Assembly (NCBI GenBank): GCA_008933995.1
Contig: WARS01000016.1
Coordinates: forward strand, 15,938,886-16,002,885
DNA: 64,000 bases
Reading direction: 5' to 3'
DNA from: Datnioides undecimradiatus
Taxonomy: Eukaryota > Chordata > Actinopteri > Lobotiformes > Datnioididae
In this document: in pieces, positions 37,312 to 48,420 of the stretch
Layout: every line of letters begins with the position of its first letter
How positions within the stretch are numbered: position 1 is the stretch's first letter
Made by a program: the position numbers and the translations under genes
The notes under the pieces: generated by a model
What the model saw: only the letters and a program-made list of their open reading frames with translations
What the model was told of the DNA's origin: nothing
Database searches by the model: none

Positions 37312-39811
37312 AGCTCAGCTTGAAACATGTTTTGCTGATGTTGAGAGATCAATGGAGGTGTGCTTAATTCATCTCACCTAAGAGATGGTGTTTACCCCAG
37401 GGGTTGTTCCACTCCTCCCCAATGTAGATGACAAGGTAGATCAAGCAAACCTCCCCCAAAGTTTTTTTTTTTCTTCTTGACTTTTACTTCCCTCTTTCTG
37501 TTTTCGTTTGCTTAAAGAAACAGAAACAAAAGCTTTCAGAAGTGGTTATTCCCTCTACATTCAGCATTGTTCTTTGTTTGAGGAAGATCCTTCAGAAATA
37601 CCTGCAGGCAGGACTGAAAGACAGAGGCTGAAAAGAAAGAACGCCAGGAGAGCTTTATATAACAGACTCAGACGGTATCCAAACAAATCAAAAAGGCAGA
37701 AGGGGGCTTTTATTGTGAAGCTGACAGTTGTGCTCCCTAAAGTGGGCAATGATGTTACAACCTGATGGCGTGAGATTGGACACTAGAGACGCATGCAAGT
37801 TTGCAGGTGTGCACATATGTGTAAAGAAACTCACACACACTCACACACACACACCCCTTTTTTTCTCTTGCAGGCGCATTTGAGAAAGCACAGCTGTAGC
37901 AAGAAAGATGAGACGATTCTGTCATCTTCAATGTGTGTATCCATGTATACAAGCGTGCAGATACTGTATATGTGTTTGTGTGTGTCAAGGAATGGGATTC
38001 CTGTATCAGCTGCCCTGCACAATGTGTCACAACATATCCTGATCCAGATCCATCACCAAGAACTCCTTCCCATCATCAGTCACAGTCTTTGATGGCTCTG
38101 CCTCCTCCAGGGTTACACTGTAGAGTGTCATTTGAAAGGCTGAGAGGGTCGTTTGCTGCTGGCTGCCCTCTATCAAAGAACATGCATGAAATGGAGAAAA
38201 AGAAGGAGAGGATGGCTGCCGCTATGCAATGTGAGGAAACCATGTTGTGTCTTTGTTGAATTGTTCTACTTGGTTCATTTTTAATGACTGTATTTTAAAC
38301 CTACCTTTGAAAACACAACCGTTTGGACATCATACTGCCAATTTTTAAATGTTTTCTCCAAATACAACCAACATAACTTTTAAGTTTATCTAAACATGAT
38401 TTATTCTCATGAGCAAAATGAGGAATAACCTAAAATATGAAACCGTTGTCCAGCTCCTGATTTTCCGCCATTAAAACAATGCGAAGACAAGTGACATTTC
38501 AAATCAGAACAGAGGAAGATCAGCAAACTATGAAGCAGGTAAAATGAGATTGCAAAGCTTCAAGGAATGGTACAAATACAAAGAAGGACATTAAGCAATT
38601 GTATTGTATCAGTGGAAAGCGTAATTTTTTAGGCAACTTAATATGGTGATTTGGTGCCTAGATTTAACTGTAGCATTGACCTCATCTCACCCCACCAAAC
38701 AAACCAATCCAACAGAGCAAAAACACCCAAGTCTGAATAAAACATTTCACAACAGCAGAAACAACATGTTTTACAGAGACTTATCTGTAGATTTACCGAT
38801 CATGGCTATATTTTCACCAAAATTCCACCCTTCGAATCCTGCTCCCTTTTATTGATCTCAGTCTTATGATTCATGTTTGAGAAGTTCAAAAAATCAGTAC
38901 TGACCTCAGAGTACGTGAAACAGTAGAGGAAGCGTAAAAATCGAATGGTTGATGTTTACTCTCACAACATTATAAATAGGTATAAAATGAATTGGTTTTA
39001 CTGCATCGACTGTATATGCCCTGTAGATACTGAATGTCCCAGGAGAATGACACTAAGCTGCTGTACTTGCTGTTTACTTTATTTCAGAGTTTGTTGGACT
39101 AAACCCTTGCCCCTCCCCTTTTACCGTGTAGTAAAGAAATTGCCCGTCAAGAATGCATGTTTCTCAACCCTCTCCGTTCATGAAAAACAGCATTCAGAGT
39201 AAGCATATCTTATCCCTATATCTTTACCCTTAAGATGATGCATTATAAGACTTAGATCGCACTATTTTTCTATATCCCCAGCACCTCCAGCCCTGGCCTC
39301 TCCACCTGTCTTTTGCATTCACTCATTGAGCAGATAAAACTATAAACCTTCCTATCCATTAAGACATTTTTGACACAAGGACCAAGTGGGTCTGCAAGAG
39401 GCTTGTAGGGTCCCGTTGTAGGGATCCCTGAATAGATACAAATGTGGTGTAATTGCACTGAAACAAATCATAAAAAGGAGGTATTCTCAGTCTCTGCAAT
39501 CATCAGGAAGGTGTAAAGCCAAATTAGGGCAGCCTTGTTTGACATCAGCGAGGTTAAAAATAAGTCTGATCTTATTTCTCTCTCTATCTAACAAACAGAC
39601 CGGGACTGTCAGACTGAAAGGGATGAGAAGGGATATTTTTGTGTGTGGGTGAGTGTGTATGTACCGTATGTATGTGTGTGTGTGTGTGTTGGGCGGTGTG
39701 AAGAATGATCATTGTCTGCTTCTGTCTGCTCTCCCACAGCTGTCTCTCAGAAAACACAAAGAGACTGTAAGTCACTGAAGTCCTTAATTCAGCAGTTTGA
39801 AACTAGGCCAT

Positions 39812-39812
<1 letters not shown>
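37309..39812. other. Intergenic stretch without recognised features
   Basis: Only short CA tracts (for example near 37831-37853) and chance frames were seen. Confidence 0.5.

Positions 39813-39896
<84 letters not shown>
39813..39896. repeat. Compound (GA)n(GT)n microsatellite
   Basis: About 16 GA units run directly into about 26 GT units with no interruption. Confidence 0.98.
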
Positions 39897-39901
<5 letters not shown>

Positions 39902-40629
39902 CATGAGAAATAAAAAACGTGCATATCCATGTGTGTCTGTGTGTACATCTGCATCTTACTCCATCTGTGGGTGAGGGTGTGTAGACTGCAGCTGAACTAG
40001 ACAGAACTCTGTGGTTGAAATAGGTTGTACCCTCTCCTCGTTGTTACATCATCTCCTTTCTTACATCAACTAAATACCATGTGTGTTAATTATGCACACA
40101 TGTATGCAGGGGTGTGTGTGTGTGTGTGTGTTTGTGTCAAAGAGAGAGAGAGCAACAGAGAGTGGGAGTTACAAAATGTTAAAAGTGTGTATGCCACTGT
40201 GTTGAAATTTTCCTTTTGTTTGTGTGTATGTGTGCCCCTCTCATCACTCCTCTCTTCCAGCATGCTGAATCTAATCACTTGGATTGCTGTTTAATTTAGT
40301 GTATTGATCATTTACAAAGAGCCAAGTGTGTGTCTGTCACTCTGGTCTGTCAATCACCAAGACTGCATGTGGAGGTGTTTGCTTTTTTTGTGTGTTTGTC
40401 TAATAAACAACCCACATTTGACTTGCATAAAAGAGAATAAATGAAAATAGATTTGGTGGTGCAGTTTGAATGCAGGGACAAGAAGACACTAGAAATAGTT
40501 TAGTGAGTTCATTTTGTCTGCATTAATTTGTGTGCACGAGTAAGCTGGGGAGTGGGGTTTTGGGGCACACAGAGTCAAAAACATCATATAAGATGGAAAA
40601 ATAACAACTGAAATACTAATTTATTTACT

Positions 40630-40840
40630 AGAATAGAATAGAGTAGAATGGATTACATTGATCTAGCACTTCAAACTATCCAACATGCTTTACAATGTAC
40701 GATGTATCTCTATCATCCTTTCACAGACTCACACTCAAACTTGTGACACTGTGCTTTAATGCAAACCATTGGGAGCAATTTGTATATCAGTGGAAAGGAG
40801 GAGGAGCTGACGATCAAACCTTTGACATACAGGTCCAAAC
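40630..40840 (+). repeat. Degraded dispersed fish repeat
   Basis: GATTACATTGATCTAGCAC, CATGCTTTACAATGTA, TTGGGAGCAATTTG and GAGGAGCTGACGATCAAACC occur in the order known from a very abundant teleost interspersed repeat (actttacaatgta ... gggagcaatttggggttcag ... gaggagccggggatcgaacc). The copy has internal deletions. The name of the family is not certain. Confidence 0.5.
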
Positions 40841-41567
40841 ATTTGGAAACCAAAACCACCAAAATTCCGAGCATTTCTATCCCACAAGCAGATAAGTGGC
40901 AAGAAATTGCCTTTCCATTCCTTCAGATGGGACGGCCACATAGGAATAAACCTCATCAAGCCACTGGCAGGGGGAAAACAGCAACTGAAAACCTTCTCAG
41001 GCTGTTACAAGCTGGAAATGACAACATCATCATGCAAAAAAAGCATCAGCCTACAATATTTGAAAGGACCATTCAAACTTACCTCATTCCAAACCAAAAT
41101 TACAGGAGTGAAACCTCGCCTGGACCAGACAGTTGACGTTTGTCCTGTAAAAAGAGTTGGAGTCCCCCAAAATGGTTTGCTTCATTTGTAGCATGAAAAC
41201 ATTTCGTTGATGGCTCAGAATTTCGGACCAATTACAAAAAGATTTTGCAGGCTATCATCAGAAGTGGAAAAAGCAACAAAACAAAAAAAAAGTAGTGGCA
41301 AAGGGGTAAAGGAAGGGACCAGAACGAAGATGTATAAAACAGTGTGTGTAAGTGTTCTTTGCATAAGAGTTAAGAAGCTGTATGTATGCCTGATTCTGAC
41401 TAATAAATCTCAGTCATTGTGGAAAAATGTGCCCATGCATGCCAAAATTATCTGTAGAAATGCTTTTAATGCTTTTAATCATCCATTTAAGTATCAATGT
41501 CTGCTATAAAATGTGCATTTTAACTGATTGTGTTCCATTAATTGGTTTTGCTACAGCATCAGAACAG
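40841..41567. other. Open-frame-rich DNA after the dispersed repeat, not recognised
   Basis: Two overlapping frames (40759-41136 and 40907-41191) remain open. Neither has a recognisable domain, and the first starts inside the repeat. No splice structure is evident. Confidence 0.4.
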
Positions 41568-41636
41568 GCAACCATGCTAATCGCATAATTACAGGGGCTA
41601 GTCACCTGTAATCATGTGATTAGCAAAGCTGTTGCT
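41568..41636 (+). other. Long imperfect hairpin, pre-miRNA-like size
   Basis: The arms GCTAATCGCATAATTACAGG (41576-41595) and CCTGTAATCATGTGATTAGC (41605-41624) pair at 18 of 20 positions, plus one G:U wobble and one A/C mismatch, around a 9-nt loop. GCAAC (41568-41572) and GTTGC (41632-41636) can pair further out across an asymmetric internal loop. It may be a small MITE scar, a cruciform or a small-RNA precursor; the sequence alone cannot decide. Confidence 0.4.
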
Positions 41637-44436
41637 ATTCATAGTGCACCTGTAAAATATAATCACAGCAATACCTCAATTATCACGATTCACTCTCAAA
41701 GGACAATCAATATATAATATTTAATCTATAAAGCTGGTGCTGAATCCTATTTTACAGAGTCAGCATCAAATGAATAAATTGACTTGATGTCTTAAATGTA
41801 AATAAAAAATAAATAAATAAAATGTAAAGTCCAAAATTGTGATTGTAAATACTCGCTTGTAAATTGTACATAATATTCAAATGTGTACATAAATGCGACA
41901 CTGGCTCACATTTTACAGGAATTTTTGTAGATTCCAGAATAACAACACAAATGGTCAGACTGGCAAACAGCGTAAACAAACAATGTTTTACTTCAAGGTT
42001 ACACTTCTCACTTTATATTTCACTGTTTGTGCACTGGTCTGAAGTATGTGTGAGGTGAGCACATTCTCAGTGCACTTTGTTTATAAATGCTAGTTTGTGT
42101 GTGTGACAAGGCATATGCTTTGTTTATACATTTGGTCCCTGGTGTTAAATTGACACTGGGTTTAACAACTTTATCAAGATTCACTTGGAAGAAAATTCAG
42201 AAAGAGAGGAACTGAATTGTAATGAATTGAACTGGCTGCGCTCCAGCTTTAAACTGGCTTGACCAGCCTATTTGGCAACCACATTTATTAGCATCACATT
42301 GTGCATCCCAAATGATGATGAGAAACTGTCTGATTAACCTAAACAAATTCATCCTCCCAAGGCACTCTCATTGTAACGTGTGTGCAGACGATCCAATTAC
42401 ATTTAAGTAACCAGATGACACTGCAAATTGAATTTTGATGTTGGCATAGTTCACCTGCTGTGTAAAGGAACATGATGTATTTATTAGTCAAAAAAAATGA
42501 TATCACCCCATAACACAGGCATGAACTAGATCAGGGCAGACAGGGAGATCCCTGATCTGATCTGAAGCTTCTCTGTCACCAAAAAGTTGATTGTTGCCAA
42601 TACGTGTAGATTGATGGGGATGGCATGATTCTCCGTGCTGTGTCAACATAGAGCCCAGTTCAGTCAACAATTCATATGGTTAGCAATTAGCTTCCAGCAA
42701 TGCTACCACTGTATCATCTGGCACATCCATTACATAGCCCACAACCTTTATCTAGTGGCATTTTAACAAGTGATTAATTGGTAATAATTACTCCCCAATA
42801 ATAAATGATAATGATCCTTATTTGTATAGATATCATATATTTATTTGTCATTTTCATTAAAGATAATCATCATAATAATTATTATGCATTGTGATGATCA
42901 GAATTTCATCATAAGGTAGATCTTGCCAAGAAGGGTTGTTAACCACTCACGCATCACCATATAATCATAGTGAGGTCTTTAGGCCTGCTTAAAAGTTGAA
43001 CTTAACTGGGAATGAATATCATCGCTTGTGTACTTAAGAGTGTGATGTTTCATGTATTAAATTTTTGAAGAAGAAAAGAAAATAGAATGAGAAAAGAGCA
43101 AAGAAATAATTGAGATGCAAATTTTCTGGATTCATACCGGGAATGTCAGACTGTGTTGCTTAGCGACCATTTTTGATATCACTCATTAAAAATAAAATAT
43201 GTATTCAACATTTATGCTCTCTCTGTTTCCAAACCTCAGTGTTTTACTGCCTTTTTAAGAGCAATAAGCCATTCAGGGCCAAGCTTTTACAGTTTTATTC
43301 TGTGTGCTCTACAATATGTGTCTTAGCTCTTCTTAAATCACAGTGTTGAGTGGCTTATACTGCTTAAATATATGTTTAGATTTTGCACAGCCTTAAAATA
43401 CACACTTGGATTGGATCTATGGGTTGGAGGTGAGTGTATATCACATTAGCCTGCTTTTCCCTCTCAGCCTGCATTTCTCTATTGAGCTATAAAAGAATAG
43501 GTGGCGCAGAGAGAAACTGACTGACAGCATGTGGCTGTTTACTCAGAAAACAGTTCTTACCTTGACTTCTCAATTAACCAGGTTGTGGATCAGTGGCTCA
43601 AATACTTTACTAAAGAATTCAAGTAAGCTGGCTCTGTGTTTTGGAGAAATTTTATTGGTTTATTAACTTTGTCAAGGAGGTCAGGTCCCATCACTGTTGT
43701 GTACTTGGTTTGTCAGCCTGTCGGACAGAATCCTGTCAAAACCAAAGATTACAAATCAAATTTAATGGGAAAATATGCGCCTGAGCTTAGACCAAGGATC
43801 ACATAAGTTTAAGTGTTGGTTCCATGATTCTGTGGAAAAATATTCAGGTTTTGAGTTCAGTTGTTTTCAAGTTTTTGCCCATTGATTTCTTGATCAAATG
43901 TGGACTTGTATCTGGAGTCTGCTTGTACTTTGACTGGCTTCAAGTTAACTATTGTGAACACCTGTTAATGTTAGCATAAATGTCAGTCAAGTGACAGTTG
44001 CATATTATCTTGAACAAGGCAGTCCAAAACAATGATCTTCTGAATTAAAATAAATACTTTGGACATTCAAGTGTGCAGATTTCCAGTTCTCTCTATTTGG
44101 AATCTCCCTCAAAATCTTCCAAACTTCACTCATGTCACATCTGAGTTAGTGTTATTCTGAGCATTAGAGGTTCAGGCTTGTAGAATTCAAATCAACATCC
44201 AAGTTGTAATCACGACTGGAAAACTGGATTTTCTAAAAGCTGTTTCTAAAAACATCCAACTTAGCATTCGATAATACAGAAGTTCACACCTCACATCAGC
44301 TCCAAAACCATTGTTCTATGTATCTAAAACCAAAATAAATGGATGTTGGTAAATTGTCAATCTACAGTATTTTAGTATCCATCTAACCAAGTCTGGTTTT
44401 TGGTTTTTTGGTTGCTGTTTTTTTTTTTCTTTTGAT
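41637..44436. other. Intergenic stretch without recognised genes
   Basis: No gene supported. AATGATCCTTATTTGTATAGA near 42809 resembles the start of a common fish repeat but is too short to assign. Confidence 0.5.
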
Positions 44437-44440
44437 TTAA

Positions 44441-44674
44441 CCTCCTGACTACCAGTAGTTCACATTTGTCCTCTGTGGAGGACATTTGTAAACCTGAATA
44501 TCTCCCACACACTTTATACTACTGAATTAACTTCTTTTGCTATCAACAGAGGACATTTAGGGCTTTTCAGTGATACCAAATGTGAAGGGGTGGGGCTTTG
44601 GTATCTTACAAAGGTTGGGGAATTTTTAAAAAATTGTGACTGGACAATATTTTTTTTTCCTGGTAGTCAGGAGG
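44441..44674. mobile_element. TTAA-flanked MITE, 234 bp (piggyBac-like)
   Basis: The element starts CCTCCTGACTACCAG (44441-44455) and ends with its exact 15-bp reverse complement CTGGTAGTCAGGAGG (44660-44674). TTAA sits on both sides (44437-44440 and 44675-44678). TTAA target duplication is the signature of piggyBac-type transposition. There is no coding capacity, so an autonomous partner would be needed. Perfect terminal repeats suggest fairly recent activity. Confidence 0.88.
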
Positions 44675-44678
44675 TTAA

Positions 44679-46030
44679 GCACAAAAAGAGTTTGGGTTAG
44701 GTTAGAAAAGAAGTGCAACAAGTATACTTGGTTAAGGTTTGAGTAAGGTAATAGTTGAAAGAAACAGTTGCTTGACATGACTGCAGTTTTGTTGATCTGT
44801 CCACGTTTTACATACTTCCTATCAACACTTCCTTTTTAACAAAGAAATGTCATAATGCACGTGGGGACTTGAGGTTCTTTTCTGGTAAATGCAAACAGAC
44901 TCTGTTTATACATTTGGAGAACTGTTACATGTTAAAACAGTGTTGATTTGCAATATTAGTTGATTGCTTTTTATATGGACAAGCCTATTAAACAAATACA
45001 AACTTAATTTGTGGTTTCAACATAATTTCCTTTATTTCTGCAATTAGGACAGCAGCAGTCATTGTCAGCATGAGGGTCATCATTTCACTTCCCTGCATCA
45101 GAGGCAACCTCCTGTTGCTCAGCGATCTGTTACATCCTCTGTGCAAAAAATAGCACAGAAACAAGAACATGCAAAACATAGTTTGTTCAGATAATAGTTC
45201 AGAAGGAGTCTTTTGCCTTCCACCACAACGTTGCGTCATTCACATGAGAGGTTGCCTGGTAATCCAAAGGGGAAAAAACTGGAGAGAGATCTAAGCTTTA
45301 TGTCAGTGTGACCAGAAAGAAACACCCAGAAAAAGACGAAATTCAGGGAAAAAAGTCAGGAAAATACACTGGAGACACAGATAGAGAGAATGAGTGAGGC
45401 TGACATGGAGACGGAGATACAGAGACTCACTGAATGCTATTAAAAGTTTAGAGAGGCAGACAGAATGAAACAATCCAGAAATGAGAATTTAATGAAGACA
45501 TTTGGCACTTGTCATTTTTATCCTTCTGCATCTCACTCTCCCATTTCTATTTATCTCTCTTATCCACTTCCCTTTGCTGTTCTCTCTCTCTTTCTCTCTC
45601 TCTCTTCCCCCCCCCTCACACACACACACTCACAATTTTTTCCCACAGTAACAGGTGCACATAAACACAGGCAAACCCATTTATGAATATTATTAATACA
45701 TACACACACACACACACATTAAACATGCTCTACAGCAACTATCATCAAAAAGATGATTGACTCCTGCTGAGATTTAACGAAGGGAACATGAATGTGAACA
45801 TAGTGTCTTCTAGAGGAAGAAAAAAATTAAAGGTAATTTTGCTAAAATAAAGAAAGACCGCACTCGATTTTCACGACACTGGCATCCAATAATTCAATTC
45901 CACATGCCTTTCTATCACGGCATATATCTCTACAACATGTTGATTATGAAACGGCATCTAATAGACAACTAAAAGAGTACAATCTCGTTTCCTATGACAG
46001 TGAAAGGTTTGTTTTTCACAGAGGACATCT
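44679..46030. other. Intergenic stretch with CT/CA microsatellite
   Basis: Nothing recognised apart from tandem CT, C and CA tracts at 45581-45634 and a CA run at 45702-45718. Confidence 0.5.
45581..45634. repeat. (CT)n, poly-C and (CA)n compound tract
   Basis: CT units with a short TTTC break, then about ten C bases, then CA units. Confidence 0.93.
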
Positions 46031-46186
46031 TGACATGTCACAGCAGGAACAGCACAGTGTAAATAATGAAAATGAAGTATGGTTTCATCCATTTAGCAAC
46101 TTCAGTTTCAGGGTCAGTGTATTATTCATTCTGGCTCACTGTCACACTGCCATGACTTACTGGGACACTTGAATTGAAAAGAGCCA
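46031..46186 (+). repeat. Local three-copy repeat, copy A
   Basis: It begins TGACATGTCACAGCAG and ends CTGGCTCACTG ... TTACTGGGACACTTGAATTG ... AGAGCC. It shares these blocks, in order, with copies at 47462-47568 and 47709-47860. TGACATGTCA is a perfect 10-bp palindrome. Confidence 0.65.
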
Positions 46187-46618
46187 TAATTAATATTATT
46201 AAAGTCAAAATATCTGCTGTGCAAAAGGCCTGTTAGCTTTAGGTAAAAGCATGTATGATACTGTATACTGTCAACCTTTACTGTCATAACTGCTCTTATA
46301 GCTAAAAATTGTTAACTAAACAACTTGAGGAGCAACATGTGATAATTGGGCTTTAGTGTATTGACCATATTATTGATAATGTGAAAACCATAGCGTTATA
46401 GATGGCTCCACAAAGCACAGGGCTCATTATATGCCCATCAGCACACTTAAAATGTTATATTGATAAACCAGTGTGGCTCATTAGAAGAACTGTGCAAGGT
46501 GTATTTCACTGTGCCAATTGTGCTGGTACATGTAATTGATAATGTTTATAGTAGATGCTTCCAAATGGCTGAGTGCTGTCATAGACCTATGCAATTACTT
46601 TCATTTACCTTCTCTTTA

Positions 46619-46620
<2 letters not shown>

Positions 46621-46655
<35 letters not shown>
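46621..46655. repeat. (GT)n microsatellite
   Basis: About 17 GT units followed by GCGTGCGTGC. Confidence 0.97.
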
Positions 46656-46659
<4 letters not shown>

Positions 46660-47179
46660 CGTGCACATAAAAATGACATATTGACATTTCATCACACTAT
46701 TCAACCATGACAAAAGCTCACATCCCGAAGGAACAAACATTCCTGAACATTCCTTACCCTCTTTACTGTTCTTCCTCTGTATCTCCACCCCATGATGTTT
46801 GCTCCCTTGAACAATGGCGACCCCTTTTTTAAAGGCATATTATATTACACCTGAAGCCAAATAATAGAAAAGACACAGTTTCCTCATTGCTCAAGGATCC
46901 TGACTTTTCTACGCTCCAGAGTAGCCCTGAATATGAGTAATTACCAGTAATGTGTATAACGTGTATACAATATAAATATATATATATATATATAAAACAC
47001 ACTAATAGTCCCAATATTTATGGCCACTATGTACCCATGCAGGTTTTTTCATTTATTTGATAAGATCCCAGGGCAGGATGGGTGTGTACAGCCTGTGAGG
47101 GATTGAGTGACATTTACAACTCATGCTGGTTTTATTACTCATGTTAAGGCAGAAAATCTTACAGTATTCATGCTATTAA

Positions 47180-47420
47180 CCCTTTGATGCATAGTGGTAT
47201 ATTGTATATTTATGGGCTAAACAGTGTTACAGTATGTCAGAATATGTTCACATTATTGTAACAGTAAATTTCTTTAGCTAAAATACTCAAAACGCATTTG
47301 GAAAATTTTCTTGAAAAAAAAATTCTCTTTTTTTCATGGCCTTAGAAAAATAAAAAAAACTTAGGAAAAAAATAAATAAAAAATCCTGGCTGAAGTTTTC
47401 ATAATTCATGCATCAAAGGG
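47180..47420. mobile_element. TTAA-flanked MITE, 241 bp (piggyBac-like)
   Basis: It starts CCCTTTGATGCAT (47180-47192) and ends with the exact reverse complement ATGCATCAAAGGG (47408-47420). TTAA lies on both sides (47176-47179 and 47421-47424). The CCC start and TTAA duplication match piggyBac-type elements. The interior is AT-rich with A-runs and has no transposase. Its termini differ from those of the element at 44441-44674, so two families are present. Confidence 0.88.
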
Positions 47421-47461
47421 TTAATTATTATTTCTATTTAATTTTTACTGGCAGACATTGC

Positions 47462-47568
47462 TGACATGTCATAGCAGTAGCATTAGTAATGGCTGCAGTC
47501 TATTGAGATGTTCTAGTTTCAGAGTTTTTACGTAGCACATGATACCTCACTACTGGGACACCATAATT
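47462..47568 (+). repeat. Local three-copy repeat, copy B (shorter)
   Basis: It begins TGACATGTCATAGCAGTAG, continues with GTTCTAGTTTCAG and ends CTCACTACTGGGACACCATAATT. The centre is shorter than in copies A and C. It starts 38 bp after the TTAA of the neighbouring MITE. Confidence 0.6.
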
Positions 47569-47708
47569 ATGAATGTCAACAATTAATATGTTTGTATACA
47601 CAAATGTATTATTTTGCTTGTTTTTTGTGTGGATCAAGCCCCTCTATTTATTGCTCATCCCTTGTATAAACAGCTTGTATCCATAGACCTTTATCACAGC
47701 AGATGTTT

Positions 47709-47860
47709 TGACACATCATAGCAGTAAAAGTGCAGCTGTAATTAATAACATTAATAATAGCTGGTGTCTGTTTAGGTGTTCCAGTTCCTGGGCCCCATTG
47801 TTGCTGTTGCATCCTGGCTCACTGGTATGGCTTAATGGGACAATTAAATGGAACAGAGCA
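47709..47860 (+). repeat. Local three-copy repeat, copy C
   Basis: It begins TGACACATCATAGCAGTAAA, continues with GGTGTTCCAGTTCCTGGG and ends CTGGCTCACTGGTATGGCTT then AATGGGACAATTAAATGG and AACAGAGC. The end block is closest to copy A and the start block closest to copy B. Confidence 0.65.
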
Positions 47861-48354
47861 CTTGTGCTTTTCCTGCTATGTCAGACCTGACAAAAGGTCT
47901 GTTGCACTTCATTGCTGTTGTTTGGAATGACTTTTGTGCTTTCTATGTATGTCTGTGAAGGTTAAGTCAGAGTTTTCTAATGCCCTGTGCTCTAACTTTG
48001 GTATTTTTCAGTTATTCTAGTTAATTAAACCTTTGCTTAAGCTGAAGAACTATACCAGAAAGAAAGTGAAGTCACATCTTGAGAAATAAAAAGACAGCAG
48101 AGGATGCTCTAAATGAAATCTAAGTGAAATATAACCAGTATAATATTTATCAAAACTTTAAAAATAAATATAACCAGCCAGTGAGCTAACTAGCTAGCCA
48201 GTGATTTTCAGCCACATCACACTTTTCGGAAGCCTTGCTCTTGCCTAGACAGCCTCATGAAAAACTAAAGACAGGAATAACAAAAATGTTAATGTCAGCC
48301 TTGTTCTTTCTTTAATGCAGTCTTAAAATAACAAAAATCGACAAAACAAAAGTA

Positions 48355-48420
48355 AATTATTAGGAACACATTGATTGCATAAGTTTGCACACCCTTCAGT
48401 TTAGCATAACATAAAACAAA
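48355..48420. repeat. Possible Tc1-type terminal fragment
   Basis: TTAGGAACACATTGATTGCA and TAAGTTTGCACACCCTTCAG resemble internal terminal-repeat sequence of fish Tc1-like elements (aagtttgcacaccc). No partner end was found. Confidence 0.3.

Noticed and set aside
40759..41191. Two overlapping frames of about 95-125 codons
   Set aside because: The first starts inside a dispersed repeat and neither shows a recognisable domain; kept only as an unassigned stretch.
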